Origin: Pedobacter sp. MC2016-15
GTDB taxonomy: Bacteria; Bacteroidota; Bacteroidia; Sphingobacteriales; Sphingobacteriaceae
Assembly (NCBI RefSeq): GCF_026239695.1
Contig: NZ_JAPIVS010000002.1
Location: forward strand, 1 to 64,000
Reading direction: 5' to 3'
DNA length: 64,000 nucleotides
The position numbers and the translations under genes were made by a program. The notes under the pieces were generated by a model. That model did no database searches. It saw nothing but the letters and a program-made list of their open reading frames with translations, and was not told the DNA's origin. Positions 36,158-45,298 of the stretch are shown here, one piece after another. Every line of letters starts with the position of its first letter. Within the stretch, counting starts at the first letter, position 1.

Positions 36158-36727
36158 ATGATACAAGGCAAACTGATTATATTTTCTGCCCCATCAGGTG
36201 CAGGAAAAACTACGATCGTTAAACATTTACTGGAAAAATTTCCGGCGCTAAACTTTTCCATCTCTGCCACCACAAGGGAATCCCGCGGAGATGAGCAGCA
36301 TGAAAAGGATTATTATTTCATCTCTAAAGAGGCTTTCCTCCATAAGGTTGCCCATCAGGAGTTTGTAGAGTTTGAAGAAGTTTATAATGGTACTTTCTAT
36401 GGAACCCTGCGTTCTGAAATTGAGAGAATATGGAATGAAGGAAAACATGTGATCTTTGATATCGATGTAGAGGGCGGTTTACGTCTGAAACGTAAATACG
36501 AAGACGATGCTCTGGCCATTTTTGTACAGCCACCTTCACTGGAGGTACTCAAAGAACGTCTGAGCGGACGCGGCACAGATAGCCCGGAAAAGCTTCAGGA
36601 GAGATTTATTAAAGCAGAAAAAGAGCTGCAATATGCTGATAAGTTTGATGTTGTTCTGAAGAACTTCGATCTCCATACAGCTTGTCAGGAAGCGGAGCGG
36701 CTGGTAGCAGATTTTATCAATAAATAA
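36158..36727 (+). CDS. gmk: Guanylate kinase
   Basis: A 189-residue nucleotide kinase that phosphorylates GMP to GDP with ATP. The Walker A loop is FSAPSGAGKTTIV, the GMP-binding segment is SISATTRESRGDEQHEKDYYF, and EFVEFEEVYNGTFYGT and VIFDIDVEGGLRLK follow as in all bacterial Gmk. Length is normal. It sits between yicC (9 bases) and nadD (20 bases) and probably shares their transcript. Confidence 0.97.
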   Translation: MIQGKLIIFSAPSGAGKTTIVKHLLEKFPALNFSISATTRESRGDEQHEKDYYFISKEAFLHKVAHQEFVEFEEVYNGTFYGTLRSEIERIWNEGKHVIFDIDVEGGLRLKRKYEDDALAIFVQPPSLEVLKERLSGRGTDSPEKLQERFIKAEKELQYADKFDVVLKNFDLHTACQEAERLVADFINK

Positions 36728-36747
36728 TTATCCCCCTACCTTCGAGG

Positions 36748-37323
36748 ATGGCAAAAACAGGATTATTTTTTGGTTCTTTTAACCCGATACATGTGGGTCA
36801 TATGATCATTGCAAGTTATATGGCCAACTATACCGGTCTCGACGAAGTTTGGCTGATCGTATCTCCACAAAATCCTTTAAAGAACAAAAAAGGCCTTGGA
36901 AACATGTACGACAGGCTGGAGATGGCGCGGCTGGCTACAGAACCTGCAGACAATATCAAGGTCAGCGATATCGAGTTTACCCTTCCGCAGCCCTCCTACA
37001 CAATTGATACCCTCACTTATCTTCATGAAAAGTATCCTGCAAAGGAGTTTGTGCTGATCATGGGTGAGGATAATCTGGTATCCCTCAGGAAATGGAAAAA
37101 CTTTGAGATACTGCTGCAGAATTACAGCATTTACGTATATCCGAGGCCGGGCTGTGATTCTTCGGAATGGGCTGAGCATCCTTCTGTAACTTTTACGGAG
37201 ACTCCCCAGATGGAAATCTCCTCAACTTTTATCAGGAATGCTTTAAAAAACAATCAAAACATCCAGTTTTTAGTGCCTGAAAATGTAATTGCTTTCATGG
37301 ACAGTAAAAACATGTACCGCTAA
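36748..37323 (+). CDS. nadD: Nicotinate-nucleotide adenylyltransferase
   Basis: A 191-residue nucleotidyltransferase of NAD synthesis, joining nicotinate mononucleotide and ATP. The N-terminal GLFFGSFNPIHVGHMIIASY carries the HxGH motif, and EISSTFIRNALKN supplies the ISSTxIR motif. VLIMGEDNLVSLRKWKNFEIL is the expected central segment. It is the last gene of the yicC-gmk-nadD unit and converges on an RsmI-like gene; a hairpin spans both stop codons. Confidence 0.95.
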   Translation: MAKTGLFFGSFNPIHVGHMIIASYMANYTGLDEVWLIVSPQNPLKNKKGLGNMYDRLEMARLATEPADNIKVSDIEFTLPQPSYTIDTLTYLHEKYPAKEFVLIMGEDNLVSLRKWKNFEILLQNYSIYVYPRPGCDSSEWAEHPSVTFTETPQMEISSTFIRNALKNNQNIQFLVPENVIAFMDSKNMYR

Positions 37324-37350
37324 TTCCTGATCTAGCGGTAGATCAGGAAT
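37323..37350. terminator. Hairpin spanning two convergent stop codons
   Basis: An 11-bp perfect stem (ATTCCTGATCT 37323-37333 with AGATCAGGAAT 37340-37350, 6-base loop) begins at the last base of the nadD stop and includes the end of the converging RsmI-like gene. The flanks are not T-rich, so it may protect 3' ends rather than terminate alone. Confidence 0.55.
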
Positions 37351-38039
37351 ATTGTTGGTCTTTTGTGTAAATCTATCTTTTCCTGGCGCCACTGCCCTAT
37401 CGACTGGGTTCTGATATATTCATCTTCCCCTGTAATATTACAGGCTACACAAAGCTGTGTTTGTGCTGCGGTATTTTTGATAATATCTTCAAACAGGTGG
37501 TTGTTGCGGAATGGCGTTTCGATAAACATCTGGGTCTGCTTGTTTATTTGAGCTGTCTTCTCCAGTTCCTTGATACGCTTTACTCGTTCCACTTTATCTA
37601 TCGGCAGGTAACCATGAAACGTAAAACTCTGTCCGTTGAAGCCCGAAGCCATCAGTGCCAGCAGCAAAGAGTTTGGCCCCACCAGAGGAACAACCTGGAT
37701 TCCTCTTTTATGTGCTTCCGAAACCACATCAGCCCCCGGATCTGCAATACCCGGACAACCGGCTTCGCTCATCAGTCCCACATCCTTGCCTGTCATCAGT
37801 TCCTTAAAATAGGGAACCATAGAGTCGTTACGTTTATGTTTACCATAATCGTGGATTATTAGGGCACTTTGTGGAGTTTTAAGACCCGCTTCCTTCAGGA
37901 ATTTACGGGCAGTTTTTTCATTCTCTACAATATAGGTATCAAGTGAATTGATGGTATCAATCAGGTATGGTGTGAAGGATTTGGCTGAAGCATTCTCTGC
38001 CAGGGGCACAGGGATCAGATAAAGTACGCCTTTTTTCAT
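37332..38039 (-). CDS. RsmI-like tetrapyrrole-methylase-family SAM-dependent methyltransferase
   Basis: A 235-residue protein of the tetrapyrrole methylase superfamily, close to RsmI (16S rRNA C1402 2'-O-methyltransferase). It has the family motifs LYLIPVPLAEN, VGLMSEAGCPGIADPGADVV and VVPLVGPNSLLLALMASGFNGQSF, then MFIETPFRNNHLFEDI. The first loop differs from the GTPIGN of classical RsmI, and the C-terminal domain is absent, so this is the short Bacteroidota version. The substrate may be rRNA but is not proven. A possible promoter, TATATTTG on the minus strand, lies at 38235-38242. Confidence 0.82.
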   Translation of the reverse strand: MKKGVLYLIPVPLAENASAKSFTPYLIDTINSLDTYIVENEKTARKFLKEAGLKTPQSALIIHDYGKHKRNDSMVPYFKELMTGKDVGLMSEAGCPGIADPGADVVSEAHKRGIQVVPLVGPNSLLLALMASGFNGQSFTFHGYLPIDKVERVKRIKELEKTAQINKQTQMFIETPFRNNHLFEDIIKNTAAQTQLCVACNITGEDEYIRTQSIGQWRQEKIDLHKRPTIFLIYR

Positions 38040-38386
38040 TAATGATCATTTAAGGTTTAATATTTTGGTATTGTTTATGTGATACCACACATTATTCGGG
38101 CTATTCCTGCAAAAGAAAAGAATTAAAACCTGGAAAGAGAAAATAAGCAGCAATTAATAGAAATTTAAGCATTTATAGAACCGCCGCTCTTGTCATCCAA
38201 TTATAATATTTTATACCCGAAAAATTGATTTAAACAAATATAAACGCTGTATTCTACGTAAAACATATAACTTAATTGGGAATATCAAGGAATGTCATTG
38301 CAGATATTTTTTTCCGATTAAACTATTGGACAAGTTTACACTCATAGTGACATAAGGTTAGGTTAGGTATATTAATTCACACACAA
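38040..38386. other. 347-bp intergenic region without a gene
   Basis: AT-rich gap between the divergent RsmI-like gene and the DUF6600-type gene. I see a minus-strand -7 box TATATTTG (38235-38242), a short dyad TGGTAT/ATACCA (38066-38071 and 38082-38087), and three tandem GGTTA-like pentamers near 38356-38369. No clear plus-strand promoter or RNA gene is visible. Confidence 0.5.
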
Positions 38387-39841
38387 ATGAAACACATCAT
38401 CAAATTGCCGGCGGTTATCCTGGGGCTACTGCTCCTGGTCACCGGTCTCACACAAAACGCGATGGCCCAGGATGAGGACGACATCAGCCTGGAGACCTTT
38501 TATGAGGAGCTGGCGCCTTATGGCAGATGGACACAAGACCCTGAATATGGGTATGTGTGGCAGCCGGATGTCGACCGTAATTTCAGGCCATACTACACCG
38601 ATGGGCACTGGACCATGACTGAGTATGGGAATACCTGGGTTTCTGATTATGAGTGGGGCTGGGCTCCATTTCATTATGGCCGCTGGGTAACCAACCGTTT
38701 CGATCAGTGGATCTGGATTCCTGATACAGAATGGGGACCAGCATGGGTAAGCTGGAGAAGCGGAGAGGGGTATTACGGATGGGCACCCCTGAGTCCTCAG
38801 TACAATGATTTCAGCGGATACGGCGGTTATGATGCACCCTTAAGCTGGTGGGCATTTATTCCTCAGATCAACATTTACAGCAATAACTATCCTGTTTACT
38901 ATAACAGAGGGCAGGCATTTTATAACCGTACAGCCTTTATCAGTTATACGTACAGAGGCGGCGGCCGTCCATTTTATACTGGCCCAAGGGTAGATGATAT
39001 CAGGAGAGTAACCAGAAGGGATGTTACTGTATACAGGGTGAATACTGCACGCAGGCCCGGAAGGTATAGCATTACCAATAATAATATCAATATCTACCGC
39101 CCAAGGGTAACCGGAGGCAGGGGTAGCAGTAATCCTGCACCTGTAAATTCTGGCAGGCCAGACAATGCCGGCGGCAGTCGCCCGGGAAGAGGACATACAC
39201 CTTCAAACGGACAGAGTGCTCAGCCTTCGAGGAATAACCAGGGGCGTGACAATAACACAAACCCGGGACAACCTGCGGTAAATGATGCCTGGAGAGGTAA
39301 TAGCGGCCGTGGAGGCAGAGGAAGTAATGTCAGTCCTGCACAGCCGGGAACAACCAATCCTGCTGCCGTAAGACCTGAAGCATATACTCCGAGAACAGGA
39401 AATGACCAGGGCCAGCGTCCTCAAAGGAGCAGAAGAGACGGTATAGACAGACCAGAGCAGATGCAGCAGCAAATGCAGCGCGATGGACAGCAACGTGCAC
39501 AGCAGGACCAGCAACAGCGCCAGCAGCAACGTGATGCTCAGCGTGCGCAGCAAGATCAGCAACGTGCGCAACAAGATCAGCAGCAACGTGCACAGCAGGA
39601 GCAACAGCGTCAGCAACAGATGCAGCAAATGCAGCAGCAACGGGCTCAGCAGGATCAGCAACGCCAGCAAATGCAACAACAACGTCAGCAGCAGGATCAG
39701 CAGCGTCAGCAACAGGATCAGCAACAACGTCAGCAACGTGCCCAACAGGAGCAACAGCAACGCCAACAACAGCAGCAGCAGCAACAACAAGCCCGACCTG
39801 CAGAACAGGGAAGAGGTGGCCGCGGCGGAAGAGGCAATTAA
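38387..39841 (+). CDS. Exported DUF6600-type Trp/Tyr-rich protein with Gln/Arg-rich tail
   Basis: A 484-residue exported protein with a signal peptide of about 28 residues ending AMAQ. Residues about 35-170 are rich in Trp, Tyr and Gly with repeated turns (LAPYGRWTQDPEYGYVWQP, GHWTMTEYGNTWVSDYEWGW, HYGRWVTNRFDQWIWIPDTE, GYYGWAPLSPQ), the pattern of DUF6600 proteins. A basic, Gly/Asn/Pro-rich linker follows, then from about residue 355 to 468 an almost pure Gln/Arg/Ala/Asp stretch and an RGGRGGRGN end. The tail has no hydrophobic residues and should be disordered, possibly nucleic-acid or polyanion binding. Family function is unknown. A terminator follows. Confidence 0.8.
   Translation: MKHIIKLPAVILGLLLLVTGLTQNAMAQDEDDISLETFYEELAPYGRWTQDPEYGYVWQPDVDRNFRPYYTDGHWTMTEYGNTWVSDYEWGWAPFHYGRWVTNRFDQWIWIPDTEWGPAWVSWRSGEGYYGWAPLSPQYNDFSGYGGYDAPLSWWAFIPQINIYSNNYPVYYNRGQAFYNRTAFISYTYRGGGRPFYTGPRVDDIRRVTRRDVTVYRVNTARRPGRYSITNNNINIYRPRVTGGRGSSNPAPVNSGRPDNAGGSRPGRGHTPSNGQSAQPSRNNQGRDNNTNPGQPAVNDAWRGNSGRGGRGSNVSPAQPGTTNPAAVRPEAYTPRTGNDQGQRPQRSRRDGIDRPEQMQQQMQRDGQQRAQQDQQQRQQQRDAQRAQQDQQRAQQDQQQRAQQEQQRQQQMQQMQQQRAQQDQQRQQMQQQRQQQDQQRQQQDQQQRQQRAQQEQQQRQQQQQQQQQARPAEQGRGGRGGRGN
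39452..39790 (+). repeat. CAG/CAA-rich coding low-complexity tract
   Basis: About 340 bases made almost entirely of CAG and CAA codons with interspersed CGT/CGC, GAT and GCA/GCC, encoding the Gln/Arg tail of the preceding protein. Imperfect units of 9-18 bases recur (for example CAGCAACGTGCACAGCAGGA). Such tracts can change length by slippage or recombination. Confidence 0.85.
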
Positions 39842-39854
39842 TGATGATCATGAG

Positions 39855-39883
39855 AACCGGTCAGTATTGGCCGGTTTTTATTT
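39855..39883 (+). terminator. Terminator after the Gln-rich protein gene
   Basis: AACCGG (39855-39860) pairs with CCGGTT (39871-39876), extendable inward, followed by TTTATTTTA. It ends 14-35 bases past the stop at 39841 and lies before the prfC promoter. Confidence 0.8.
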
Positions 39884-39896
39884 TATATATTATCTT

Positions 39897-39904
39897 TATC
39901 TTTG
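39897..39904 (+). promoter_or_regulatory. prfC -7 box
   Basis: TATCTTTG, a perfect TAnnTTTG match, 29 bases before the prfC ATG at 39934. It directly follows the terminator of the upstream gene, so prfC has its own promoter. Confidence 0.6.
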
Positions 39905-39933
39905 CAGCCTTCAAGCATTATGCTTAATCCTTT

Positions 39934-41514
39934 ATGATCCACCCCGAAATAGAAAAAAGAAAAACATTCGCCATTATTAGTCACCCCGATGCTGGTAAAA
40001 CAACCTTAACTGAAAAGTTTCTGTTATTTGGCGGAGCGATAAATACGGCAGGCGCAGTAAAACGTAACAAGGCCAACCAAAGCAGTACTTCAGATTTCAT
40101 GGAGATTGAGAAACAACGTGGTATTTCCGTTGCGACCTCTGTAATGGGTTTTGAATACAAAGACAAAAGAATCAATATTCTGGATACCCCTGGTCACAAG
40201 GATTTCGCAGAAGATACATACAGAACTTTATCCGCTGTTGACAGTGTTATCCTTGTGGTAGACTGTGTAAAGGGTGTAGAGGAACAAACAGAAAAGCTAA
40301 TGGCAGTTTGCCGCATGCGTAATACCCCTGTGATTATCTTTGTCAACAAGATGGACCGTGAAGGTAAGGACGCATTTGACCTGCTGGATGAAATTGAGAG
40401 TAAGCTGAATATCAGCCTTTGTCCGCTCTCCTGGCCTATCGGACAGGGTCATACCTTCAAAGGAGTATACAGCATCTACAATAAGCATCTGAATCTTTTT
40501 GAGCCGGATAAAACCAAGATTGCCGACCCGGTGATTGAAGTCAATGATCTGAATGATGAAAAACTGAATAACTTCCTTAAACCGGCAGAACTCTCAGGAC
40601 TAAAAGGAGATCTTGAACTGGTAGAAGGTGTATATGGTTCGCTTGATCAAAGCATGTATACCGAGGGTTTGCTGGCACCGGTATTTTTTGGAAGTGCGAT
40701 CAACAACTTCGGAATTAAGGAGCTGCTTGATACTTTCATCAATATCGCACCCAGCCCGAGAAGCAGGGAAGCTGAAGAAAGAGAAGTAATGGTAGAGGAG
40801 AAAAACTTCTCAGGTTTCGTATTTAAGATCCATGCCAACCTCGATCCCAAGCACCGCGACCGGATTGCATTCCTGAGAATCTGTTCAGGTAAATTCGAAA
40901 GGAATAAATTTTACTACCATACCCGTCAGGATAAAAAACTGAAATTTTCAAATCCCATGGATTTCATGGCCAATGAAAAAAGCATTGTGGAAGAAGCATG
41001 GCCGGGAGATGTTGTCGGATTGTATGACAGCGGCAACTTCAAAATCGGCGACACGTTGACAGAAGGAGAAAAACTTCAATTCAAGGGCATTCCTAGCTTC
41101 TCTCCTGAAATATTCAAAGAGGTAGAGAACAGAGATCCACTTCGCACGAAACAGCTGGAGAAGGGCATACAGCAGCTCACAGAGGAAGGCGTTGCGCAGT
41201 TGTTTATCCAGCAGCCAGGTAACAGGAAAATCATTGGTGCTGTGGGCGACCTGCAATTTGAAGTAATCGCTTTCAGGCTTGAGCATGAATATGGTGCAAA
41301 AGCACATTTCCGTATGCTGAGCTACACCCGCTCAAACTGGGTATCTTCTACTGATAAAAAGAAACTGGAAGAATTTGTAAAGCGTAAACAATTGCATATT
41401 GGCGAGGATAAGGATGGCAATGCTGTCTATCTGGCTGACAATGATTTCATGATCAATATGACCAAGAGGGATTATCCTGATATCGAATTTCATAAGACAT
41501 CAGAATTTAAGTAA
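39934..41514 (+). CDS. prfC: Peptide chain release factor 3
   Basis: A 526-residue translational GTPase that recycles RF1 and RF2 after peptide release. G1 is [16 protein letters not shown]2 lies in [14 protein letters not shown]3 is LDTPGHKDF and G4 is FVNKMDREG. The RF3-specific C-terminal region is present ([26 protein letters not shown] (partly quoted), [15 protein letters not shown]). Length and order are those of the family. It is a single-gene unit with a -7 box upstream and a strong bidirectional terminator behind. Confidence 0.96.
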   Translation: MIHPEIEKRKTFAIISHPDAGKTTLTEKFLLFGGAINTAGAVKRNKANQSSTSDFMEIEKQRGISVATSVMGFEYKDKRINILDTPGHKDFAEDTYRTLSAVDSVILVVDCVKGVEEQTEKLMAVCRMRNTPVIIFVNKMDREGKDAFDLLDEIESKLNISLCPLSWPIGQGHTFKGVYSIYNKHLNLFEPDKTKIADPVIEVNDLNDEKLNNFLKPAELSGLKGDLELVEGVYGSLDQSMYTEGLLAPVFFGSAINNFGIKELLDTFINIAPSPRSREAEEREVMVEEKNFSGFVFKIHANLDPKHRDRIAFLRICSGKFERNKFYYHTRQDKKLKFSNPMDFMANEKSIVEEAWPGDVVGLYDSGNFKIGDTLTEGEKLQFKGIPSFSPEIFKEVENRDPLRTKQLEKGIQQLTEEGVAQLFIQQPGNRKIIGAVGDLQFEVIAFRLEHEYGAKAHFRMLSYTRSNWVSSTDKKKLEEFVKRKQLHIGEDKDGNAVYLADNDFMINMTKRDYPDIEFHKTSEFK

Positions 41515-41551
41515 CAAAAAAGGGCTGCCCAAATGGACAGCCCTTTTTTTA
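41515..41551. terminator. Bidirectional terminator between prfC and the arginine operon
   Basis: A stem AGGGCTG (41521-41527) with CAGCCCT (41538-41544) is flanked by A and T tracts, so it works in both directions. It begins just after the prfC stop and ends 14 bases before the end of the last gene of the arginine operon. Confidence 0.9.
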
Positions 41552-41564
41552 TGATAAGATGAAA

Positions 41565-42818
41565 TTACTTCAGTTTGCTCAAAGCAGCTTTGATCCTCGG
41601 GATCATGGCATTGATATCTTCCAGAGAACATCCGCCCACCGAAGCACGGAACCAGCTCTTCGTTTCATCCGTACCGAAACATGAGAATGGCACAAAGGCT
41701 GCCAGTGCTTCATTGATCAGGTAAGAGTTTACATCTGTGCTGTCTTTCAACAGGTCTCCTGATGCAGTAGTCTTTCCAATATAATCGATTTTCAGGGTCA
41801 GATAGATCGCTCCCATAGGTACAATCGCATCTACCGCAAAGCCTTCACTTTTTAACTGCTGGAAACCCACGTAAAGTGCATTCAGGCTTTCCTGGATCTG
41901 CTCCTTAAATGAATCCATAAACTGGTCAACCAGGGCTTTATCTGCAAAATATTTTGCTACAGCTACCTGCTCCGCCTTAGGCGCCCAGGCACCGATATGC
42001 GTCAGCAATGCCTTCATTTTAGACACCACCTCTGCCGGTCCAAATCCCCATCCCACACGAACACCTGTTGCAGCAAGGCATTTGGAAATACCATCGATAT
42101 AAACTACATAATCTCTCAGTTCCGGACGTAAACTCACCGGGTTGATATGTTCTTTACCGAAGGTAAGCAGTGAATAGATCTGGTCATACATAATATACAA
42201 CGGCTTCTCTCCTGCTGCTCTTGATTTATTCTCCTCAATCACCATGTCACAGATCTCCTCCAGCTGTTCCTTGCTGAACATCGTACCTGTAGGGTTAAGT
42301 GGTGAGCAAAGCGCCAATAGGGTCGCTCCTTTGATATGTGGCCTCAGCAGTTCCGCGGTAGGCATGAAATTAGTTTCAGCAGTAGTTTCAACCGCAATAC
42401 CTTCAGCAGAAGAAAGGTGGCAGTAGTGGTTGTTGTTCCACGATGGTGCCGGATAAATCACCTTATCTCCCGGATCTACCAGCGCCAGGTAAGTCGCATA
42501 AATCAACGGGCGTGAACCTCCTGAAACCAGGATTTCATCTGTATTGAAGTCCAGCTCGTAGCGATCTTTTAAAATCCCTGCAACAGTTTTTCTTAGGGAA
42601 AGCACGCCATCCGCAGGAGGATAATTGGTGTGATGCTCATTATAGGCATTAACGATCTCGTCTTTTAATTCTGATGGAATTGGAAAGATGGAAGGATCAA
42701 AGTCTCCGATAGTAAGATTCGCAATTTTAGCCCCTTTGCTCTTCAGTTCATTAACCTCCTGACCAATCTTGATGATCTCAGAGCCAATAAGTGACTTTGC
42801 TAATACTGATACGCTCAT
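41565..42818 (-). CDS. Pyridoxal-phosphate-dependent class I/II aminotransferase (aspartate aminotransferase-like)
   Basis: A 417-residue fold-type I aminotransferase. The pyridoxal-phosphate lysine sits in DGISKCLAATGVRVGWGFG. Other cofactor contacts are SGGSRPLIYATYLALVDPGD, PLNPTGTMFSKEQLEEIC and MYDQIYSLL. A substrate-carboxylate Arg is likely in KSWFRASVGG. It lies 26 bases after argH and before the operon terminator, so it appears to be the last arginine-operon gene. An aspartate/2-oxoglutarate role would supply aspartate for argininosuccinate synthesis, but that is inference from position. Confidence 0.85.
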   Translation of the reverse strand: MSVSVLAKSLIGSEIIKIGQEVNELKSKGAKIANLTIGDFDPSIFPIPSELKDEIVNAYNEHHTNYPPADGVLSLRKTVAGILKDRYELDFNTDEILVSGGSRPLIYATYLALVDPGDKVIYPAPSWNNNHYCHLSSAEGIAVETTAETNFMPTAELLRPHIKGATLLALCSPLNPTGTMFSKEQLEEICDMVIEENKSRAAGEKPLYIMYDQIYSLLTFGKEHINPVSLRPELRDYVVYIDGISKCLAATGVRVGWGFGPAEVVSKMKALLTHIGAWAPKAEQVAVAKYFADKALVDQFMDSFKEQIQESLNALYVGFQQLKSEGFAVDAIVPMGAIYLTLKIDYIGKTTASGDLLKDSTDVNSYLINEALAAFVPFSCFGTDETKSWFRASVGGCSLEDINAMIPRIKAALSKLK

Positions 42819-42844
42819 TTTATTTTTTTATTTATGGTTAGAAT

Positions 42845-44176
42845 TTAAGCCAGCAACTGCTCTATGGCTGTTTTTGTTTTTTCGAAATTAAACTGATCGA
42901 GAATAGCCTCCATCATCAGCTCAATTTCAGGATTGCACAAGTTTCCGATACTGCCTTCATGTGTATGGTTTACCTCTACTCCAGGCACAAAGGTACCACT
43001 TTCGATAGATTCACCTACAATCTTGTAGGCTTCCCTGAAAGGAATACCCTTTAGCGCAAGGTCGTTAACCACTTCAACACTAAACAGGTAATCGTATTTC
43101 TTATCCTTTAAGATATCGTCTTTAATGTCAATTTGCTGCAGCATGTATTTTGTCATCTCCAGGCATTCATTCAATGAAACCATAGATGGGAAAAGATTTT
43201 CTTTCAGCAACTGCAGGTCACGGTGATAACCCGATGGCAGGTTCGTCGTCATCATTGCAATTTCGTTTGGCAAAGCCTGAATCTTGTTGCAGCGTGAACG
43301 GATCAGTTCAAAAACATCGGGGTTTTTTTTATGTGGCATGATGCTCGATCCTGTAGTCAGCTCATCCGGAAATTTGATAAAACCAAAGTTCTGATTGATA
43401 AACAGCGTTACATCCATAGACATCTTGGCAAGCGTCGCCGCTACTGAAGACATCGCCTGTGCCAGGATACGTTCTGTTTTTCCTCTGCCCATTTGTGCAT
43501 AAACCACATTGTAATTGAGGTTTTCGAAGCCCAGCAGTTCAGTAGTCATGGTTCTGTTCAGCGGAAACGACGATCCGTAACCTGCGGCAGAACCCAAAGG
43601 ATTTTTATTACAGATCTTCCAGGCAGCGAGCATCACCTCCATATCATCCACCAGGCTTTCTGCATATGCGCCAAACCAAAGTCCGAATGATGAAGGCATA
43701 GCGATCTGGAGATGCGTATATCCTGGTACCAATTTATCTTTATGTGCGTTGCTCAGCGTGATCAGCTGCTGAAACAGGCTGACAGTATTGCCAACCATCG
43801 TTTCTATCCTGTCCCTGAAGAATAGCTTCAGGTCTACCAGTACCTGATCATTGCGCGAGCGTCCGCTATGGATCTTTTTACCGGCCTCTCCGATACGCTG
43901 GGTAAGCAGCCATTCAACCTGTGAATGCACATCCTCTACAGTATCTTCAATTTTAAATTCTCCGGCTTCAATTTCTGCATAGATCTTTTTCAGGGCCACC
44001 TGGATCTCTGTAAGTTCAGACGCAGTAAGCAGACCTATACTTTCGAGCATTTCCACATGTGCCAATGAGCCTAAAACATCAAAAGCCGCCATTTCAAGAT
44101 CCAGTTCCCTGTCTTTACCTACGGTGAAACTTTCAATATCCTTATTTACTTCAATATTTTTCTGCCAGATCTTCAT
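42845..44176 (-). CDS. argH: Argininosuccinate lyase
   Basis: A 443-residue fumarase-superfamily enzyme that splits argininosuccinate to arginine and fumarate, the last step of the pathway. The superfamily signature GSSIMPHKKNPD is present with the catalytic Ser. Upstream lie GRSRNDQVLVDLKLF and GYTHLQIAMPSSFGLWFGAY, which hold the active-site Thr-His pair. It is shorter than E. coli ArgH (457) by little. It follows the deacylase gene by 51 bases. Confidence 0.96.
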   Translation of the reverse strand: MKIWQKNIEVNKDIESFTVGKDRELDLEMAAFDVLGSLAHVEMLESIGLLTASELTEIQVALKKIYAEIEAGEFKIEDTVEDVHSQVEWLLTQRIGEAGKKIHSGRSRNDQVLVDLKLFFRDRIETMVGNTVSLFQQLITLSNAHKDKLVPGYTHLQIAMPSSFGLWFGAYAESLVDDMEVMLAAWKICNKNPLGSAAGYGSSFPLNRTMTTELLGFENLNYNVVYAQMGRGKTERILAQAMSSVAATLAKMSMDVTLFINQNFGFIKFPDELTTGSSIMPHKKNPDVFELIRSRCNKIQALPNEIAMMTTNLPSGYHRDLQLLKENLFPSMVSLNECLEMTKYMLQQIDIKDDILKDKKYDYLFSVEVVNDLALKGIPFREAYKIVGESIESGTFVPGVEVNHTHEGSIGNLCNPEIELMMEAILDQFNFEKTKTAIEQLLA

Positions 44177-44227
44177 TAGATATCTATTCTTTTAATTTAA
44201 GCTAAAGTATTAAGGTGACCAGCCGGA

Positions 44228-45295
44228 TTATTTACCGTTGATCACAGGTTTAAGCATCTCAATATATAACGCTATGCCGGCAGCAACCTCATCAACGTAT
44301 ACATATTCATCAGCCATATGCGACCTTGCAGAATCACCCGGCCCAACCTTCACTGAAGGAATGCTCAACAATGCCTGGTCTGAGGTCGTTGGCGAACCAT
44401 AGGTAGTTCTTCCCAAAGTTATGCCCGACTGTACCAGTGGATGTTCCTTATCAATTGACGAAGGCTTTAACCTCACCGAGCGTGGTTTTACATCACAATC
44501 CACATTCGTACGTATGATTTTAAGCACTTCTTCATTGCTGTACGCATCAGTAACGCGAACATCCACAGTAAAAGTACATGTTGCCGGTACAACGTTATGT
44601 TGTGACCCGGCGTTGATTATCGTAACCGACATTTTCAGCGGGCCAAAAACTTCAGAGACTTTGGCAAACTTATAGTTTCTGAACCATTCAATATCCTTCA
44701 GCGCTTTATAGATGGCGTTGTCACCCTCTTCACGTGCGGCATGCCCGGCCTTACCAGTAACCGTACAGTCGAGCACCAGCAATCCCCTTTCAGCAATTGC
44801 CAGGTTCATCTCCGTAGGTTCCCCGACAATAGCGAACTCCAGTTCACCAAGGTCAGGAAGCACATACTCCAGTCCGTTATGTCCCGAGATCTCTTCCTCA
44901 GCCGTAGCCGCAAGGCAGATATTATAGGATAATCCTTCCTGATCGTAGAAATAAAGAAAGGTAGCAATCAGGGATACCAGACAGCCACCGGCATCATTAC
45001 TTCCCAATCCGAAAAGTTTACCATCTTCAATATCCGGCGCATAGGGATCTCTGGTGTAGCCGGAGTTTGGTTTTACCGTATCATGGTGTGAGTTGAGCAG
45101 CACAGTAGGCTTGCGCTCATCAAAATATTTGTTGTAAGCCCAGATGTTATTGAGCTTACGGTGTATTTGTATTCCTCGTTCCTGCAAAAATTGCCCGATC
45201 AGATCAGCCGTTTTATCCTCTTCCTTACTGAAAGACTGGATGCTGATCAATTCTTTTAGCAACTCTAAACTATCTTTTTGCAGTTTTTCTATCAT
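44228..45295 (-). CDS. M20-family N-acyl-citrulline/N-acyl-ornithine deacylase (ArgE-like)
   Basis: A 355-residue zinc aminoacylase of the M20 family. Metal ligands and catalytic residues are in NSHHDTVKPN, GSNDAGG, ATAEEEISGHNG (the paired Glu) and VGEPTEMNLAIAERG, with the final His region in GPGDSARSHMADEYV. In this operon the carbamoyltransferase acts on an acylated ornithine, so this enzyme should remove the acyl group at the citrulline stage, giving free citrulline for ArgG. Whether the group is acetyl or succinyl is discussed under the carbamoyltransferase. proC lies 3 bases upstream. Confidence 0.88.
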   Translation of the reverse strand: MIEKLQKDSLELLKELISIQSFSKEEDKTADLIGQFLQERGIQIHRKLNNIWAYNKYFDERKPTVLLNSHHDTVKPNSGYTRDPYAPDIEDGKLFGLGSNDAGGCLVSLIATFLYFYDQEGLSYNICLAATAEEEISGHNGLEYVLPDLGELEFAIVGEPTEMNLAIAERGLLVLDCTVTGKAGHAAREEGDNAIYKALKDIEWFRNYKFAKVSEVFGPLKMSVTIINAGSQHNVVPATCTFTVDVRVTDAYSNEEVLKIIRTNVDCDVKPRSVRLKPSSIDKEHPLVQSGITLGRTTYGSPTTSDQALLSIPSVKVGPGDSARSHMADEYVYVDEVAAGIALYIEMLKPVINGK

Positions 45296-45298
45296 AAT

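Noticed and set aside
38356..38369. Telomere-like GGTTAGGTTAGG run
   Set aside because: Only about three pentamers, no further structure; chance or a weak regulatory repeat.
39203..39790. Minus-strand reading frame of 195 codons, almost all leucine
   Set aside because: It is the antisense of the CAG/CAA-rich tract of the Gln/Arg-tailed protein; poly-Gln codons read backwards give Leu. No start context, and the plus-strand gene is well supported.
39330..39980. Two other long frames over the same tract (173 codons minus, 165 codons plus)
   Set aside because: Both are Ala/Val- or Ser/Asn-rich frame-shifted shadows of the repeat; the plus-strand one also runs into the prfC promoter.
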